A DNA stretch of 64,000 bases from Actinomycetota bacterium (GTDB taxonomy: Bacteria > Actinomycetota > Acidimicrobiia > Acidimicrobiales > Poriferisodalaceae), in contig JABABU010000027.1 in the NCBI GenBank assembly GCA_014238065.1, forward strand, positions 1 through 64,000, in the 5' to 3' direction. The translations under genes and the position numbers were made by a program. Below are positions 33,603-43,669 of the stretch, one piece after another; within the stretch, counting starts at the first letter, position 1; each line of letters opens with the position of its first letter. Under the pieces are notes generated by a model. It saw nothing but the letters and a program-made list of their open reading frames with translations, was not told where the DNA came from and did not search any database.

Positions 33603-35306
33603 TCAGCCCGCTATTTGCTCGGTCCTCGCCGACCGATTCGAAGATCCTTCGACATCATCGATCGCGACGATCCTGCCGCGACCAGTGCGCTTCGCCTCGT
33701 ACATGGCCCGATCCGCAAGACGGATGAGCTTGTCGGGATCATCAGGCACTTCATCACGGAACGCGACACCCACACTCGCCCCGACAGTCACCTGATGACG
33801 GCCGAGTCGAATAGGCGAAGCCAACAGCACGTCCAGAATGCGCTCGGCGGCCGCTCGCGCTCCTTCCAGATTGACGGTTCGATCGAGGAGTACAACGAAC
33901 TCGTCGCCACCAAGCCGTGCCACCGAGTCGCCGGGCCGAATTGTTTCCCGGATCCGACTCGCCACAACCTCCAAAGTCCTGTCGCCAGCCTTGTGACCGA
34001 GCGTGTCATTGATGGTCTTGAACCCATCGAGATCGATGAACAGCACGGCGACACCATCTCCACCATTTCGCCGATCAGACTCGCCGCTCTCCTGGCGACG
34101 CCGAAGGCGAAGATCGAAATTCGCCCGATTCGGCAGACCTGTGAGGCTGTCATGAAGGGCCTGGTAGGCAAGCCGCTGCTGAAGCCTGCGGATCTCGGCA
34201 TGCGCTTCGGCCTGAGCCAACACTGCTCCGGCCTGTCCTGCGAGGAGCTCCAGCGCTCCGAGCAGATCGTCAGACACGATCTGGGCGACGAGCAGGACAG
34301 CACGAACATCTCCTGACACGACGATCGGTACGCCAACAGCTCCAGGAAGATCGCTACGTCCAGCGGCGTCGAGATGCTTGGGCCCAAGGGTGAGAGGGAT
34401 CTGTCCAGCGGCGATGTCGTCCGCGAGATCAACTGCGGCCCCGTCCAGTTCGTTCTCGGTGTCACGTACGTCACCGCCGACCGACCCGTGGGCGCGACGG
34501 CCGATCCAGCCGTGACCCTTCCTGAATGCGATCCCGATGTCGGCAACACCCAAGCGGTCAGGCGCGGCGAGAAGGTTCCGATAGACATCGCCGACATCAA
34601 GCGTGGTCATCCGCCTGGCGGCATCGGCGACGACCTCGAGCATCTCTGCCCGTCGAACCGCCTCGGCTCTCGCGTCCTGGTGCCGGGTGGCCTCCCTCGA
34701 CAGCTGCGAAGCAAGGAAGCCCGCTGTCAGACCGACCACGACGAGAACCCCGACTCGCTGAACCACGGTCGCAGGGCTGAACGACACCATCTCGAACTGC
34801 GCTGACGCCCACGCGTCTCGAGCGACATAGGTGACGACCATCGATCCCAGCAAGACCGTCGATGTGCGAGTGCCGAAGCGCAGCGCGGCTTCCAGGATCG
34901 GCAACACGAGCAGCACCCACAGGCTGCCCTTCGGATCACTGCCCGCGAGCCACACCACCGACACGACAGCAGCAGTATCGATGCCAAGTTCGACAACAGC
35001 GCGGTGACGGAGAACGTCCGCGTCAGCTGCCCGAATGCGAGCTGGATCGACGACGTTCACCATCAACAGTGCGCCGGCCACCAGAACGGCGAGAATCAAC
35101 GGCGACACCACCGGAGCGGGATCATCAGGGAGATTCGCCGACAGCAGCAGCCCAGGAATGGAGACTGCGGCGACGGCGCGCGCCCACCGCATGTACGAGG
35201 CATCGCGTCGAGCCGCATTCAGAGCGCGACGTCGTGGTCGGAGTCTGCGCTCTGGACGATGTGGCTTTACCAAGGATTGGTCTGGCCTAGGCACGGTGTT
35301 CAACAC
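33603..35306 (-). CDS. Membrane-associated diguanylate cyclase (GGDEF)
   Basis: 567 residues. An N-terminal membrane region of about five to six helices (residues 40-190) is followed by a GAF-like sensory region (210-370), and a C-terminal GGDEF domain (about 395-550) with HDSLTGLPNRANFDLRLRRR, FIDLDGFKTINDTLGHKAGD and the active site RLGGDEFVVLL. RPGD five residues before GGDEF is an allosteric I-site (RxxD). It makes cyclic di-GMP with product inhibition expected. Start is GTG at 35306; ATG at 35195 is an alternative. It is divergent from valS. Confidence 0.9.
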   Translation of the reverse strand: MLNTVPRPDQSLVKPHRPERRLRPRRRALNAARRDASYMRWARAVAAVSIPGLLLSANLPDDPAPVVSPLILAVLVAGALLMVNVVDPARIRAADADVLRHRAVVELGIDTAAVVSVVWLAGSDPKGSLWVLLVLPILEAALRFGTRTSTVLLGSMVVTYVARDAWASAQFEMVSFSPATVVQRVGVLVVVGLTAGFLASQLSREATRHQDARAEAVRRAEMLEVVADAARRMTTLDVGDVYRNLLAAPDRLGVADIGIAFRKGHGWIGRRAHGSVGGDVRDTENELDGAAVDLADDIAAGQIPLTLGPKHLDAAGRSDLPGAVGVPIVVSGDVRAVLLVAQIVSDDLLGALELLAGQAGAVLAQAEAHAEIRRLQQRLAYQALHDSLTGLPNRANFDLRLRRRQESGESDRRNGGDGVAVLFIDLDGFKTINDTLGHKAGDRTLEVVASRIRETIRPGDSVARLGGDEFVVLLDRTVNLEGARAAAERILDVLLASPIRLGRHQVTVGASVGVAFRDEVPDDPDKLIRLADRAMYEAKRTGRGRIVAIDDVEGSSNRSARTEQIAG

Positions 35307-35441
35307 ATCGCGGAGAGTACTGGTCCTCTTTGTCCGGTTGATGGCAATCGGAGCAGACCATCCCCGGGATCGAATCGAGGCGCGGACCGAGTCCAGAATG
35401 CTTGCACCGGTCGACTTCAGTGCTCGGTACGGTTGTCAGCT

Positions 35442-38006
35442 ATGACGAGCGTCCCAGAAAGGCCGAATCTCGACGGCCTCGAAGAGCGATGGAGCGAAGA
35501 GTGGGAGGCCGCAGGCACCTTCCGCTTCGATCGAACGGCCACCCGCGACCGCGTATTCTCCATCGACACGCCGCCGCCGACGGTCAGCGGCTCACTCCAC
35601 ATCGGCCACATATTCAGCTACACCCACACCGACTGTGTCGCTCGGTATCGACGCATGGCAGGAGAAGAAGTCTTCTATCCCATGGGCTGGGACGACAACG
35701 GTCTGCCCACTGAACGTCGGGTGCAGAACTACTACGGCGTCACCTGCGATCCGAACCTCCCCTACGACCCCGACTTCGTTCCACCGGAGAAGCCGGAGAA
35801 GCGCTCCATCCCGATCTCACGACCCAACTTCGTCGAACTCTGTCGTCTCCTGACGCTCGAGGACGAGCAAGTGTTCGAGCGAGTCTGGCGAAAGCTCGGC
35901 CTGTCGGTCGACTGGTCGATGACCTACGCAACCATCGACAAGGTCAGCCAGAGAACAAGCCAGATGGCGTTCCTTCGCATGCTCGAGCGTGGCGAGGCCT
36001 ATCAGGCCGAAGCGCCAACCATCTGGGACGTCAGCTTCCAGAGTGCCGTTGCCCAAGCCGAGATCGAAGAGAAGGAACTCCCGGGCGCATTCCACAGGAT
36101 TCCGTTCCGGTTCTCCGACGGTTCAGGCCAGGTCGAGATCGAGACCACCCGACCCGAGCTGCTGCCGGCCTGTGTTGCGCTCGTCGCCCATCCTGAAGAC
36201 GAGCGGTACAGGCCCCACTTCGGAACGACCGTCACAACTCCGCTTTTCGGGTCTCCGGTGCAGATCCGACCACACGAACTCGCCGATCCCGAAAAAGGCT
36301 CGGGTATCGCCATGATCTGCACATTCGGCGACACGACCGACGTCACCTGGTGGCGCGAGCTCGCGCTCGGCGTTCGCCCTGTCATCGATCGACGCGGGCG
36401 CTTCGTCGAAATCGAATGGGGCTCTGAAGGCTGGGAGAGCGCCGACCCGGAGGCGGCCCAGGCCAACTACGACGAACTACTCGGCAAAACCGTGAAGCAG
36501 GCCCAGAAACGCATCGTCGAGCAACTGATCGAACAGGGCCTTCTCGTAGGCGACCCTCGCCCCATCAACCACATGGTCAAGTTCTTCGAGAAGGGCGATC
36601 GACCCCTCGAGATCGTCACCAGCCGCCAGTGGTACATCCGCAACGGCGGCCGCGACGACGACATCAGAGAACGACTCCTGAAGCGCGGCGCACAACTGGT
36701 GTGGCATCCGCCCTACATGCTGAATCGTTACGAGGGTTGGGTCGGCGGCCTCAACGGCGACTGGCTCATCAGCCGTCAACGCTACTTCGGCGTGCCGTTC
36801 CCCGTCTGGTACGGCGTCGACGACAACGGCGACCCCGACTACTCGAAGCGGCACACACCCGCCGAAGACTTGCTCCCGATCGACCCGTCCACTGACTCGC
36901 CAGTCGGGTTCGACGAGAGTCAACGAGACCAACCTGGCGGCTTCACCGGCGACCCCGATGTGATGGACACGTGGGCCACGTCGTCGGTGAGCCCGCAGAT
37001 CATCAGTGGCTGGGCCGACGATAGCGACCTCTTCGACCGGGTCTTTCCCATGGACCTGCGTCCGCAGGCCCACGACATCATCCGAACCTGGCTGTTCTCC
37101 TCGGTGGTCAGGGCCGATGCAGAACACGATTCGCTGCCCTGGACCCACGCCGCAATTTCAGGTTGGGTCCTTGACCCCGACCGAAAGAAGATGTCGAAGT
37201 CGAAGGGCAACGTGGTCACGCCCCTTCCGCTGCTCGAGCGATTCGGTTCGGACGCGGTGCGTTATTGGGCCGCCAACGGACGACCTGGCACCGACACCGC
37301 CGTCGACGAAGGGCAAATGAAAGTCGGACGTCGCTTGGCGATCAAGATCCTGAACGTCTCGAAGTTCGTCCTTGGCCTCGCCGGCGACGAAGCATGGAAC
37401 GGTGAAGTCACCGAAGCCATCGACAGAGCCATGTTGGCCCAGCTCGCCGATGTGGTCGCCGTGACCACCGAAGCATTCGAGTCCTTCGACTATGCACGCG
37501 CCATCGAGAAGAGCGAGGCGTTCTTCTGGCCATTCTGTGACAACTACGTCGAGCTGGTGAAGGGAAGGGCCTACGGCACAGGTTCTGAGGCAGCGGTGGC
37601 ATCGGCCCGCCGCTCGCTGGTCGAAGCGCTCTCGACGCTGCAACGCCTCTTCGCACCCCACCTGTGTTTCGTGACCGAAGAAGTGTGGTCTTGGTGGCAA
37701 CCAGGGTCTGTGCACCGTCAAGGCTGGCCAGAGGCCGATGAACTCAGGGCGTTGGCCGGCGAAGGCGACCCCGGAGTATTCACCGTCACCGCCGAAGTGC
37801 TCGGTGAAGTCAGACGTGCAAAGACAGAAGCGAAGCGATCTCTTCGAGTAGAGGCCGAAGCTGTGCAAGTATTCGACACCCCAGACCGTTTGGCTCTCAT
37901 TGAACCGGCACGCGCCGATCTGATGGAGGCAGGTCGAATTTCCGACCTGGTCTGCACCGAATCTGAATCTGCCTCTGTCGATGTGACGCTCTCCCCGGAA
38001 GACTGA
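35442..38006 (+). CDS. valS: Valine--tRNA ligase
   Basis: 854 residues from the ATG at 35442; the upstream open frame to 35004 is antisense to the cyclase. The class I signature HIGH is in SGSLHIGHIFSYTHTD and the second signature is KKMSKSKGNVVTPL. The editing domain lies between about residues 200 and 350, and the tRNA-binding C-terminal region ends with KRSLRVEAEAVQV. It charges tRNA-Val. No T-box-like leader was recognised in the 135-bp divergent region. Confidence 0.97.
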   Translation: MTSVPERPNLDGLEERWSEEWEAAGTFRFDRTATRDRVFSIDTPPPTVSGSLHIGHIFSYTHTDCVARYRRMAGEEVFYPMGWDDNGLPTERRVQNYYGVTCDPNLPYDPDFVPPEKPEKRSIPISRPNFVELCRLLTLEDEQVFERVWRKLGLSVDWSMTYATIDKVSQRTSQMAFLRMLERGEAYQAEAPTIWDVSFQSAVAQAEIEEKELPGAFHRIPFRFSDGSGQVEIETTRPELLPACVALVAHPEDERYRPHFGTTVTTPLFGSPVQIRPHELADPEKGSGIAMICTFGDTTDVTWWRELALGVRPVIDRRGRFVEIEWGSEGWESADPEAAQANYDELLGKTVKQAQKRIVEQLIEQGLLVGDPRPINHMVKFFEKGDRPLEIVTSRQWYIRNGGRDDDIRERLLKRGAQLVWHPPYMLNRYEGWVGGLNGDWLISRQRYFGVPFPVWYGVDDNGDPDYSKRHTPAEDLLPIDPSTDSPVGFDESQRDQPGGFTGDPDVMDTWATSSVSPQIISGWADDSDLFDRVFPMDLRPQAHDIIRTWLFSSVVRADAEHDSLPWTHAAISGWVLDPDRKKMSKSKGNVVTPLPLLERFGSDAVRYWAANGRPGTDTAVDEGQMKVGRRLAIKILNVSKFVLGLAGDEAWNGEVTEAIDRAMLAQLADVVAVTTEAFESFDYARAIEKSEAFFWPFCDNYVELVKGRAYGTGSEAAVASARRSLVEALSTLQRLFAPHLCFVTEEVWSWWQPGSVHRQGWPEADELRALAGEGDPGVFTVTAEVLGEVRRAKTEAKRSLRVEAEAVQVFDTPDRLALIEPARADLMEAGRISDLVCTESESASVDVTLSPED

Positions 38007-38024
38007 ACCGGGACAACGCCACGG

Positions 38025-38047
38025 AGGAGGCCCGAAAGGCCACTCCT
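38025..38047 (+). terminator. Hairpin after valS, possible terminator
   Basis: AGGAGGCC (38025-38032) pairs with GGC and CTCCT (38038-38047, two-nt bulge) around CGAAA, 19 bp past the valS stop. No U-tract. Confidence 0.4.
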
Positions 38048-38131
38048 GTGACCAATCAACACCAACATGAGAAGTCAGCACCCCTGCTCGGCAAGATCCG
38101 GGTTTCGGGCGATGGCCTCATTGTTCGCGCC

Positions 38132-39451
38132 ATGCTGCCGGCCAAGAAGCGGGTGTCCCGGCAGCTGGTCGGAATCGTCGCGAGCCTCGCCCTCATCGCC
38201 GTGCTTGCAACACCGGGGCTCGCGGCCCAAGGTCCCGCCGACCCATCGCCGTACTCGGTCGAGGGCGAGACGGGAAGCGAGGTGTACCTCTTCGGCGACG
38301 CCGCATTCCACGGATCGCTCGAACAGGCCGACCTCGAGACCGCCGTTGTCGGCTTCGGCGCACACCCGAACCAGCAGGGCTACTGGATAGCCACTGCTGA
38401 CGGCGCCGTCAGTGCCTACGGGGCCTCAGACCATCATGGCGATGCCAACACGTACGACCTCGGCGGCGCGATCGTCGACATCGCACCGACCACCTCGGGC
38501 GAGGGCTACTGGCTCCTGGGCCAAGACGGCGGAGTCATGACCTTCGGCGACGCCGGCTTCCACGGCTCGACCGGCAACATCGAACTCGACGCTCCAGTCG
38601 TGGCCCTCGCTCCGACCCCTTCCGGAAACGGCTACTGGCTTGCGGCACGAGACGGCGGAGTCTTCACGTTCGGGGATGCCGGCTTCCACGGCTCCGGCGC
38701 AAACCTCGGCCTGACCCACGCCGTGAAGACGATCATCGCCACCCCGTCCGGAAAAGGATATTGGCTGTTCTCCCTCGATGGTGGCGTCTTCTCCTTCGGT
38801 GATGCGCGGTTCCTCGGCTCGCTGTCCGGTCAGCTCGACGGCGAAGAATTCGTCGACGCGGCGCCAACGCTCTCTGGCAACGGATACTGGATGGCAGGCG
38901 AGAGCGGAACCGTCGCCGCATTCGGCGACGCCTCGGAACATGGTGGCCTTGCAGCCGGCGGCGACGAACCCGTAGCCGCGATCGCGGTCACGCCTTCAGG
39001 CCACGGCTACTGGCTGGCGACCACGCCCGGCAGGACGGCCGATGGCGTAGCCGTTCCTGCCAACTCCGGTTCGGGTCGGCGCATCGTCTATTCGAACAGT
39101 GGCCAACGCGTCTGGCTCATCGCTGACGACGATCGGGTTGTCACGTCATATCTCGTTTCCGGCAAGGCCAACACACCGGCTCGCGGCACCTATCAGGTGT
39201 ATTCGAAGTCACCCGTCGCCTGGGCAACCCACGACGGCATCACGATGGAGTACATGGTTCGCTTCGCCTACGGGAAGCGACTCTCCATCGGGTTCCACTC
39301 GATCCCGAAGTATGGCAACGGTGTTCCGATGCAGACACCGGAGCAGCTCGGCACGTACCAGAGTGGCGGTTGCGTCCGTCAGCACATCGACCAAGCCAAG
39401 TTCCTGTACGACTGGACCGACATCGGCACCAAGGTCATCGTCGTCGCGTAA
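38132..39451 (+). CDS. Secreted L,D-transpeptidase (YkuD) with GYW-type propeller repeats
   Basis: 439 residues from the ATG at 38132, which gives a clean signal peptide ending ATPGLAAQ; a GTG at 38048 would extend it but falls in the valS hairpin. Residues 40-310 hold about six repeats of 40-48 residues, each with GYWLAARDGGVFTFGDAGFH-like cores, probably a beta-propeller that binds the cell wall. The C-terminal 125 residues are a YkuD domain with IGFHSIPKY and the catalytic SGGCVRQ (usual SHGCVR). It would crosslink or anchor at peptidoglycan. Confidence 0.82.
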   Translation: MLPAKKRVSRQLVGIVASLALIAVLATPGLAAQGPADPSPYSVEGETGSEVYLFGDAAFHGSLEQADLETAVVGFGAHPNQQGYWIATADGAVSAYGASDHHGDANTYDLGGAIVDIAPTTSGEGYWLLGQDGGVMTFGDAGFHGSTGNIELDAPVVALAPTPSGNGYWLAARDGGVFTFGDAGFHGSGANLGLTHAVKTIIATPSGKGYWLFSLDGGVFSFGDARFLGSLSGQLDGEEFVDAAPTLSGNGYWMAGESGTVAAFGDASEHGGLAAGGDEPVAAIAVTPSGHGYWLATTPGRTADGVAVPANSGSGRRIVYSNSGQRVWLIADDDRVVTSYLVSGKANTPARGTYQVYSKSPVAWATHDGITMEYMVRFAYGKRLSIGFHSIPKYGNGVPMQTPEQLGTYQSGGCVRQHIDQAKFLYDWTDIGTKVIVVA

Positions 39452-39571
39452 CCGGGTTCCTCGGTCCGCTGGTGCAGGGGACACCGAGTTCTCCTCACTC
39501 AGGGAGCCCAACTGCCTTGGAAACGCTGTGCAGAGCCTCCGTGGCGCTTGAACGGCACCCAGAGGAGAGCT

Positions 39572-40363
39572 ATGGGCTACGTTCGCCGAATGGCTACTGA
39601 TGCGACCTTGTATTCCGTCGATCATGGGATCGGCACCATCACGTTGAACCGCCCTGACAACCGCAACGCGTTGAGTGTCGACCTCGTGAACTCGCTCGGC
39701 GACCACTTGGAGGAGGCCATCGACGACCCCGCGGTGAGGGTCATCGTCCTGACGAACAAGGGCAACACGTTCTGCGCCGGGGCCGATCTGTCGGCCCCGA
39801 CGTCGACAGTCGAGCCGGGGGCCAGGTCGAGGACATTCGTCGAGATCTTCGAGATGATCATCACGTCCGGCACGCCCGTCATGGGCAAGATCAACGGTCA
39901 CTGCATGGGCGGGGGCGTTGGCCTGGCGGCAGTGCTCGACATCTCAGTGGCTTCCGACGAGGTCAAGTTCGGGTTCACCGAAGTTCGGCTCGGCGTTGCA
40001 CCGGCGGTGATCTCCGTCGTGTGCCTCCCCAAGTTGCGGATGGCCGACGCGAAGGAACTGTTCCTCACCGGCGAGCGCATCAGCGCAGAGAGGGCGGCTT
40101 CGGTCGGGCTCATTAACCGCGCTGCTTCGCCCGACGACATCGACGACGTCGTCGCCAAGATCGCGGCCGATGTGTCACGTGGCGGCCCGGTCGGGCTCGC
40201 TGCGTGCAAGGAACTGATCGCGAAGGTGCCTGAAGACAACCGCGACGAGGCCTTCGAGTGGACGGCGAAGCTCTCGGCCGATCTGTTCAGGGGCGAGGAG
40301 GGTCAGGCCGGAATCGCCGCGTTCCGCGAACGACGCGATGCGCCGTGGGCGCCACAGGGTTGA
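39572..40363 (+). CDS. Enoyl-CoA hydratase/isomerase family protein
   Basis: 263 residues from the ATG at 39572, with GAGGAG 4 nt upstream. The oxyanion-hole segments are FCAGADLSAP and INGHCMGGGVGLAAVLD. Both acid-base glutamates of hydratases are present by eye (FGFTEVRLG and DAKELFLTGER). It should hydrate a 2-enoyl-CoA in beta-oxidation. Substrate range is unknown. Confidence 0.9.
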   Translation: MGYVRRMATDATLYSVDHGIGTITLNRPDNRNALSVDLVNSLGDHLEEAIDDPAVRVIVLTNKGNTFCAGADLSAPTSTVEPGARSRTFVEIFEMIITSGTPVMGKINGHCMGGGVGLAAVLDISVASDEVKFGFTEVRLGVAPAVISVVCLPKLRMADAKELFLTGERISAERAASVGLINRAASPDDIDDVVAKIAADVSRGGPVGLAACKELIAKVPEDNRDEAFEWTAKLSADLFRGEEGQAGIAAFRERRDAPWAPQG

Positions 40364-40369
40364 GCGCTC

Positions 40370-41491
40370 TCAGCGGATGGTGCCTTGGCCGATGCGAGGC
40401 AGCGCTATCCAGGTGCGGCCAGGGTCGAGCTTGATCGGCGTGCCATCGACGAGGGTGTAGGTGGTGACCTCGGCCGCCGAGGACCGCGACCATTGACCCT
40501 CGATGATGTGGCCGTCAACGAGGATCCACACCTCACCTTCGCCCACGACAATGGCCTCAGGCGAGGCTGCATCGGCCGAGCTTCGTCCGTAGGCGATGAA
40601 CTGCACGATGACGTTCGGGGGAGCGATCTGGACACCGTCAGCATCGACGTGAGCGCTGAACTCCTGGCTTCGCGCCCAGCCTCCGAGCTCCTCGTCCCAG
40701 TCATATGAGACGTTGAGGCCGCCGTAGTGAAGGTCTATGCCATTGATGGCTCTTGCTTCATCTGGCAACTCTTCGCCGTTGCGGCGGTATTCGAAGAAGA
40801 CCGGTGGCACTCCACCCTCGTCTCCTTTGGCGACGAGCAGCTCAGAGGTCTCGGTCATGAGGTTGTGAGGAGCACTCCGCGACTCCTCGCGGTAGAACAG
40901 GTCGGGAAGTGCATTGACGTTTGCGTTCACCGCGTCGACGCCCCGAAGCAGGTTCAGCACCGTCGTATTGCCGCCGGAGTTGGCAAAGAGCGGGCGGTTG
41001 AAGCCTGCCAGGATGTCGAAATCGCTCGTGCGCGCAGAGCGGACAGGACCAACCGGGTCTGAGGCTGTGCTGTGAAACACAGCCGCGAATCGAGTGATGC
41101 GGCCTTCGACGATTTCCTCATAGACGATGTCGGCGACGTTGAGCCCCACCTGGGGGCGGGCCCGTTCGTGATTGTCGATCTTGATGACAAGCGCGGCGTG
41201 GGTCAGGAGCTCGTCGACAGGCTCACCGGTGAGTTGGGCAACCGGGCCGAGTGGTTCAGTGGTAGTCGTCGTGTCTGTTGGCAAGGTGGTGGTCGGCGGT
41301 TCTGTGGTGGTCGAACTCGAGGTCGTCGAGGTCGCGGCCGTCGGGAGCGGCGTGAAGTCGAGAGTGGTGGTGGGGCGGACCGTTGTCGGCGTCGCCGGCG
41401 CTGAGGCGGAAACTCCGCCACTGCATGCTGTAGCCAAAGTGGCGCACACAACTGCTATCGCACCCGCACGCGCCCGGCGATGGTCTGACAA
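40370..41491 (-). CDS. DUF3048 domain lipoprotein
   Basis: 373 residues from a TTG at 41491, chosen because GGAG stands 6 nt before it and it yields a signal peptide with lipobox LATACSGG; no in-frame ATG suits. A Thr/Pro/Ser-rich linker of about 60 residues follows, then the DUF3048 domain (VIKIDNHERARPQVGLNVAD, GPVRSARTSDFDILAG and, near the end, LVDGTPIKLDPGRTWIALP). Family members are extracytoplasmic; their role is not established (YerB is one example). Confidence 0.8.
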   Translation of the reverse strand: MSDHRRARAGAIAVVCATLATACSGGVSASAPATPTTVRPTTTLDFTPLPTAATSTTSSSTTTEPPTTTLPTDTTTTTEPLGPVAQLTGEPVDELLTHAALVIKIDNHERARPQVGLNVADIVYEEIVEGRITRFAAVFHSTASDPVGPVRSARTSDFDILAGFNRPLFANSGGNTTVLNLLRGVDAVNANVNALPDLFYREESRSAPHNLMTETSELLVAKGDEGGVPPVFFEYRRNGEELPDEARAINGIDLHYGGLNVSYDWDEELGGWARSQEFSAHVDADGVQIAPPNVIVQFIAYGRSSADAASPEAIVVGEGEVWILVDGHIIEGQWSRSSAAEVTTYTLVDGTPIKLDPGRTWIALPRIGQGTIR

Positions 41492-41644
41492 CTCGCGCTC
41501 CTGGAGGGGCCCTGCTCGAACGGCTTCGAGCGTAGTTGCCGACCGGGAGCATTCCTCACGCGCCCTTCCATGGTTCCGGCTCACACCCAGCACGGGATCT
41601 TCGGGTAGCGCCCATCGACGCCCGCCGGGATACGGTCTGCAGTC

Positions 41645-42430
41645 ATGGCTGGCCAGGTACACCTCGAACGCGACGGTGCCGTCGCAACCATCGTCCTCGA
41701 TCATCCCGAGCGCCGAAACGCGATCAGTCGCGACATGTGGCAGGGGATGCTCGATGCAGCGAACGAGATCGCCACCGACTCTTCGGTGAGGGTCGCTGTC
41801 ATCCGGGGCGCCGGCGAGGTTGCCTTTGCGTCCGGAGCAGACATCTCCCAGTTCAGCGAGCAGCGTGCCGACGGCAACGCAAACACCGCGTACGACAACA
41901 CCACAGCGCAGGCCACAGCAGCACTCACCAAGCTCCGGGTACCGCTCATCGCCGCGATTCACGGGTTCTGCATCGGCGGTGGGCTCGGAGTTGCGTTGGC
42001 TGCAGACATCCGGATCTCGGCCGATGACGGCCAGTTCGCCATTCCGGCGGCGCGACTCGGGCTCGGCTATGGCCACGCGGGCATCAGCGGCTTGATCAAA
42101 CTCGTCGGTCCTTCAGAGGCGAAACACATCCTCTTCACCGCCAAGCGCTTCGACGCTGAACAGGCGCTGCGGATGGGCCTGCTGAGTGATGTGGTGGCCA
42201 AGGAAGAACTCGACGCCACCGTTGGTGAGCTTGCATCGACGATCGCAGCGAACGCTCCACTCACCGTTGCTGCGGTGAAGATTGCCGTGTCGGAGCTGAT
42301 TCGCGATCCTGGTGATCGTGACCTCGGCAAGGCAGACGCCGCAGTGCGTCGTTGCTTTGACAGTGCCGATTACAAAGAGGGCGTTGCTGCATTCATGGAG
42401 AAGCGCACCGCCGACTTCACAGGAGAGTGA
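41645..42430 (+). CDS. Enoyl-CoA hydratase/isomerase family protein lacking both catalytic glutamates
   Basis: 261 residues. The crotonase fold is clear (LDHPERRNAISRDMWQGMLD, FASGADISQF, IHGFCIGGGLGVALAADIRI). At the two glutamate positions of classical hydratases it has Ala (FAIPAARLGLGYG) and His (EAKHILFTAKRF), so simple hydration is unlikely; other crotonase reactions such as isomerisation, decarboxylation or thioester hydrolysis fit better. It is divergent from the DUF3048 gene (153 bp). Confidence 0.87.
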   Translation: MAGQVHLERDGAVATIVLDHPERRNAISRDMWQGMLDAANEIATDSSVRVAVIRGAGEVAFASGADISQFSEQRADGNANTAYDNTTAQATAALTKLRVPLIAAIHGFCIGGGLGVALAADIRISADDGQFAIPAARLGLGYGHAGISGLIKLVGPSEAKHILFTAKRFDAEQALRMGLLSDVVAKEELDATVGELASTIAANAPLTVAAVKIAVSELIRDPGDRDLGKADAAVRRCFDSADYKEGVAAFMEKRTADFTGE

Positions 42431-42497
42431 ATGAGTCGCTCGTGGCCTGTGTAGGTCGGGAACGCAGCGACCAAGAGCGGAAATACTGTTGGTGCAG

Positions 42498-43589
42498 TCA
42501 ACGACGGAGGTCGCGGCGGCCGCGGCGGCGGCGCTCGATCTCGACCTCGAGGTCGTCGAGTTCTTCGGTGAGTCGATTGAGGCCATCCATCCTGTCGATG
42601 TCGATGGCACCGATCTTCACTGCGTCGCGCACGGCGCAATCTGGTTCATCGCGGTGCAAGCAGTCGGCAAACCGGCACTGGCCGGCTGCGTCCCAGATCT
42701 CGGGAAAGACGCTCGGGAGGCCTGCGCCGTCCCACAGCTGAATTTCGCGCATTCCTGGCGTGTCGACCATGAGACCGCCGGCCGGCAGGGGCAGAAGATG
42801 GCGGCGAATCGTTGTGTGACGGCCACGTCCGTCGCGCTGGGTCGCGGCCACGTTCTGAACCTCGTCGCCGAGGAGTCGGTTGATGATCGACGACTTGCCG
42901 ACGCCGGATGAACCGACGACGGCGGCGGTGACGCCTACAGGAACATGAGCCTGGACCTGATCGATGCCTTCACCGGTAGTCGCTGAGGCCACGACGACAT
43001 CGACGTCGCCGGAAGTGGAGCGGACAAGAGCTTCGGCGCCGTGGGTGTTGTCGACTCGATCGGATTTCGACAACACGACGACGGGCCGAGCCCCACCGCC
43101 CCACACGACTGCGAGGTATCGCTCGAGACGGCGCGGATTGAGGTCGCCGTCGAGTGAACTCACCACGAAGACCACATCGATGTTTGCACCCACCACCTGT
43201 GGCTTCGGCTCGCGCCCCGGCGCCCGCCGCACGAACAGCGAAGATCGGTCGACAACGTGGTGAATCGCATGCGCACGGTTGGCACCGCCAAAAGGCTCGA
43301 TGACGACCCAGTCCCCCACAGCTGGGAACTCGATCGGGCTCGCGACCTGCCGTCGAAATACAGGTGTGACCGCAGCACCCCCGGTCGGTTCGAGCGGATC
43401 ATCGCCAAGCCCGAGTACGTCGTAGAAACCACGGTGCTCAACCGCGACTCTCCCGATCACCAGTGACTCGGGGCCGTCAACCGTCGAAGCGCTGTCGGAC
43501 AGGTACGACTCGAGTGACTGCTGGAACGGCGCGGTCCAGCCAATGACCGCAAGATGCCGGTTTGCATCGTCGGCGGAGGTGCTGCTCAT
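42498..43589 (-). CDS. rsgA: Ribosome small subunit-dependent GTPase A
   Basis: 363 residues from the ATG at 43589. The circularly permuted GTPase motifs appear in the order G4 VLSKSD, G1 GSSGVGKSS and G3 DTPGM. The zinc-binding knuckle is CRFADCLHRDEPDCAV. The N-terminal OB-fold is residues 30-120, and the C-terminus is Arg-rich. It assists late 30S ribosome maturation. It is longer at the N-terminus than E. coli RsgA by only a few residues. Confidence 0.93.
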   Translation of the reverse strand: MSSTSADDANRHLAVIGWTAPFQQSLESYLSDSASTVDGPESLVIGRVAVEHRGFYDVLGLGDDPLEPTGGAAVTPVFRRQVASPIEFPAVGDWVVIEPFGGANRAHAIHHVVDRSSLFVRRAPGREPKPQVVGANIDVVFVVSSLDGDLNPRRLERYLAVVWGGGARPVVVLSKSDRVDNTHGAEALVRSTSGDVDVVVASATTGEGIDQVQAHVPVGVTAAVVGSSGVGKSSIINRLLGDEVQNVAATQRDGRGRHTTIRRHLLPLPAGGLMVDTPGMREIQLWDGAGLPSVFPEIWDAAGQCRFADCLHRDEPDCAVRDAVKIGAIDIDRMDGLNRLTEELDDLEVEIERRRRGRRDLRR

Positions 43590-43669
43590 CCCTTGTTGAA
43601 CGTAGCGGAGAATCACCGCTTCGCTTTGCGGAGACGAGAGTCGCAGAACCCAACAGAATCAACACTCTC

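Noticed and set aside
38048..38131. GTG at 38048 as start of the L,D-transpeptidase
   Set aside because: It lies in the hairpin after valS and would place 28 residues before the signal peptide.
38400..39050. Tandem DNA repeats in the L,D-transpeptidase gene
   Set aside because: The repetition is at protein level with diverged codons; it is the propeller repeat, not a DNA repeat array.
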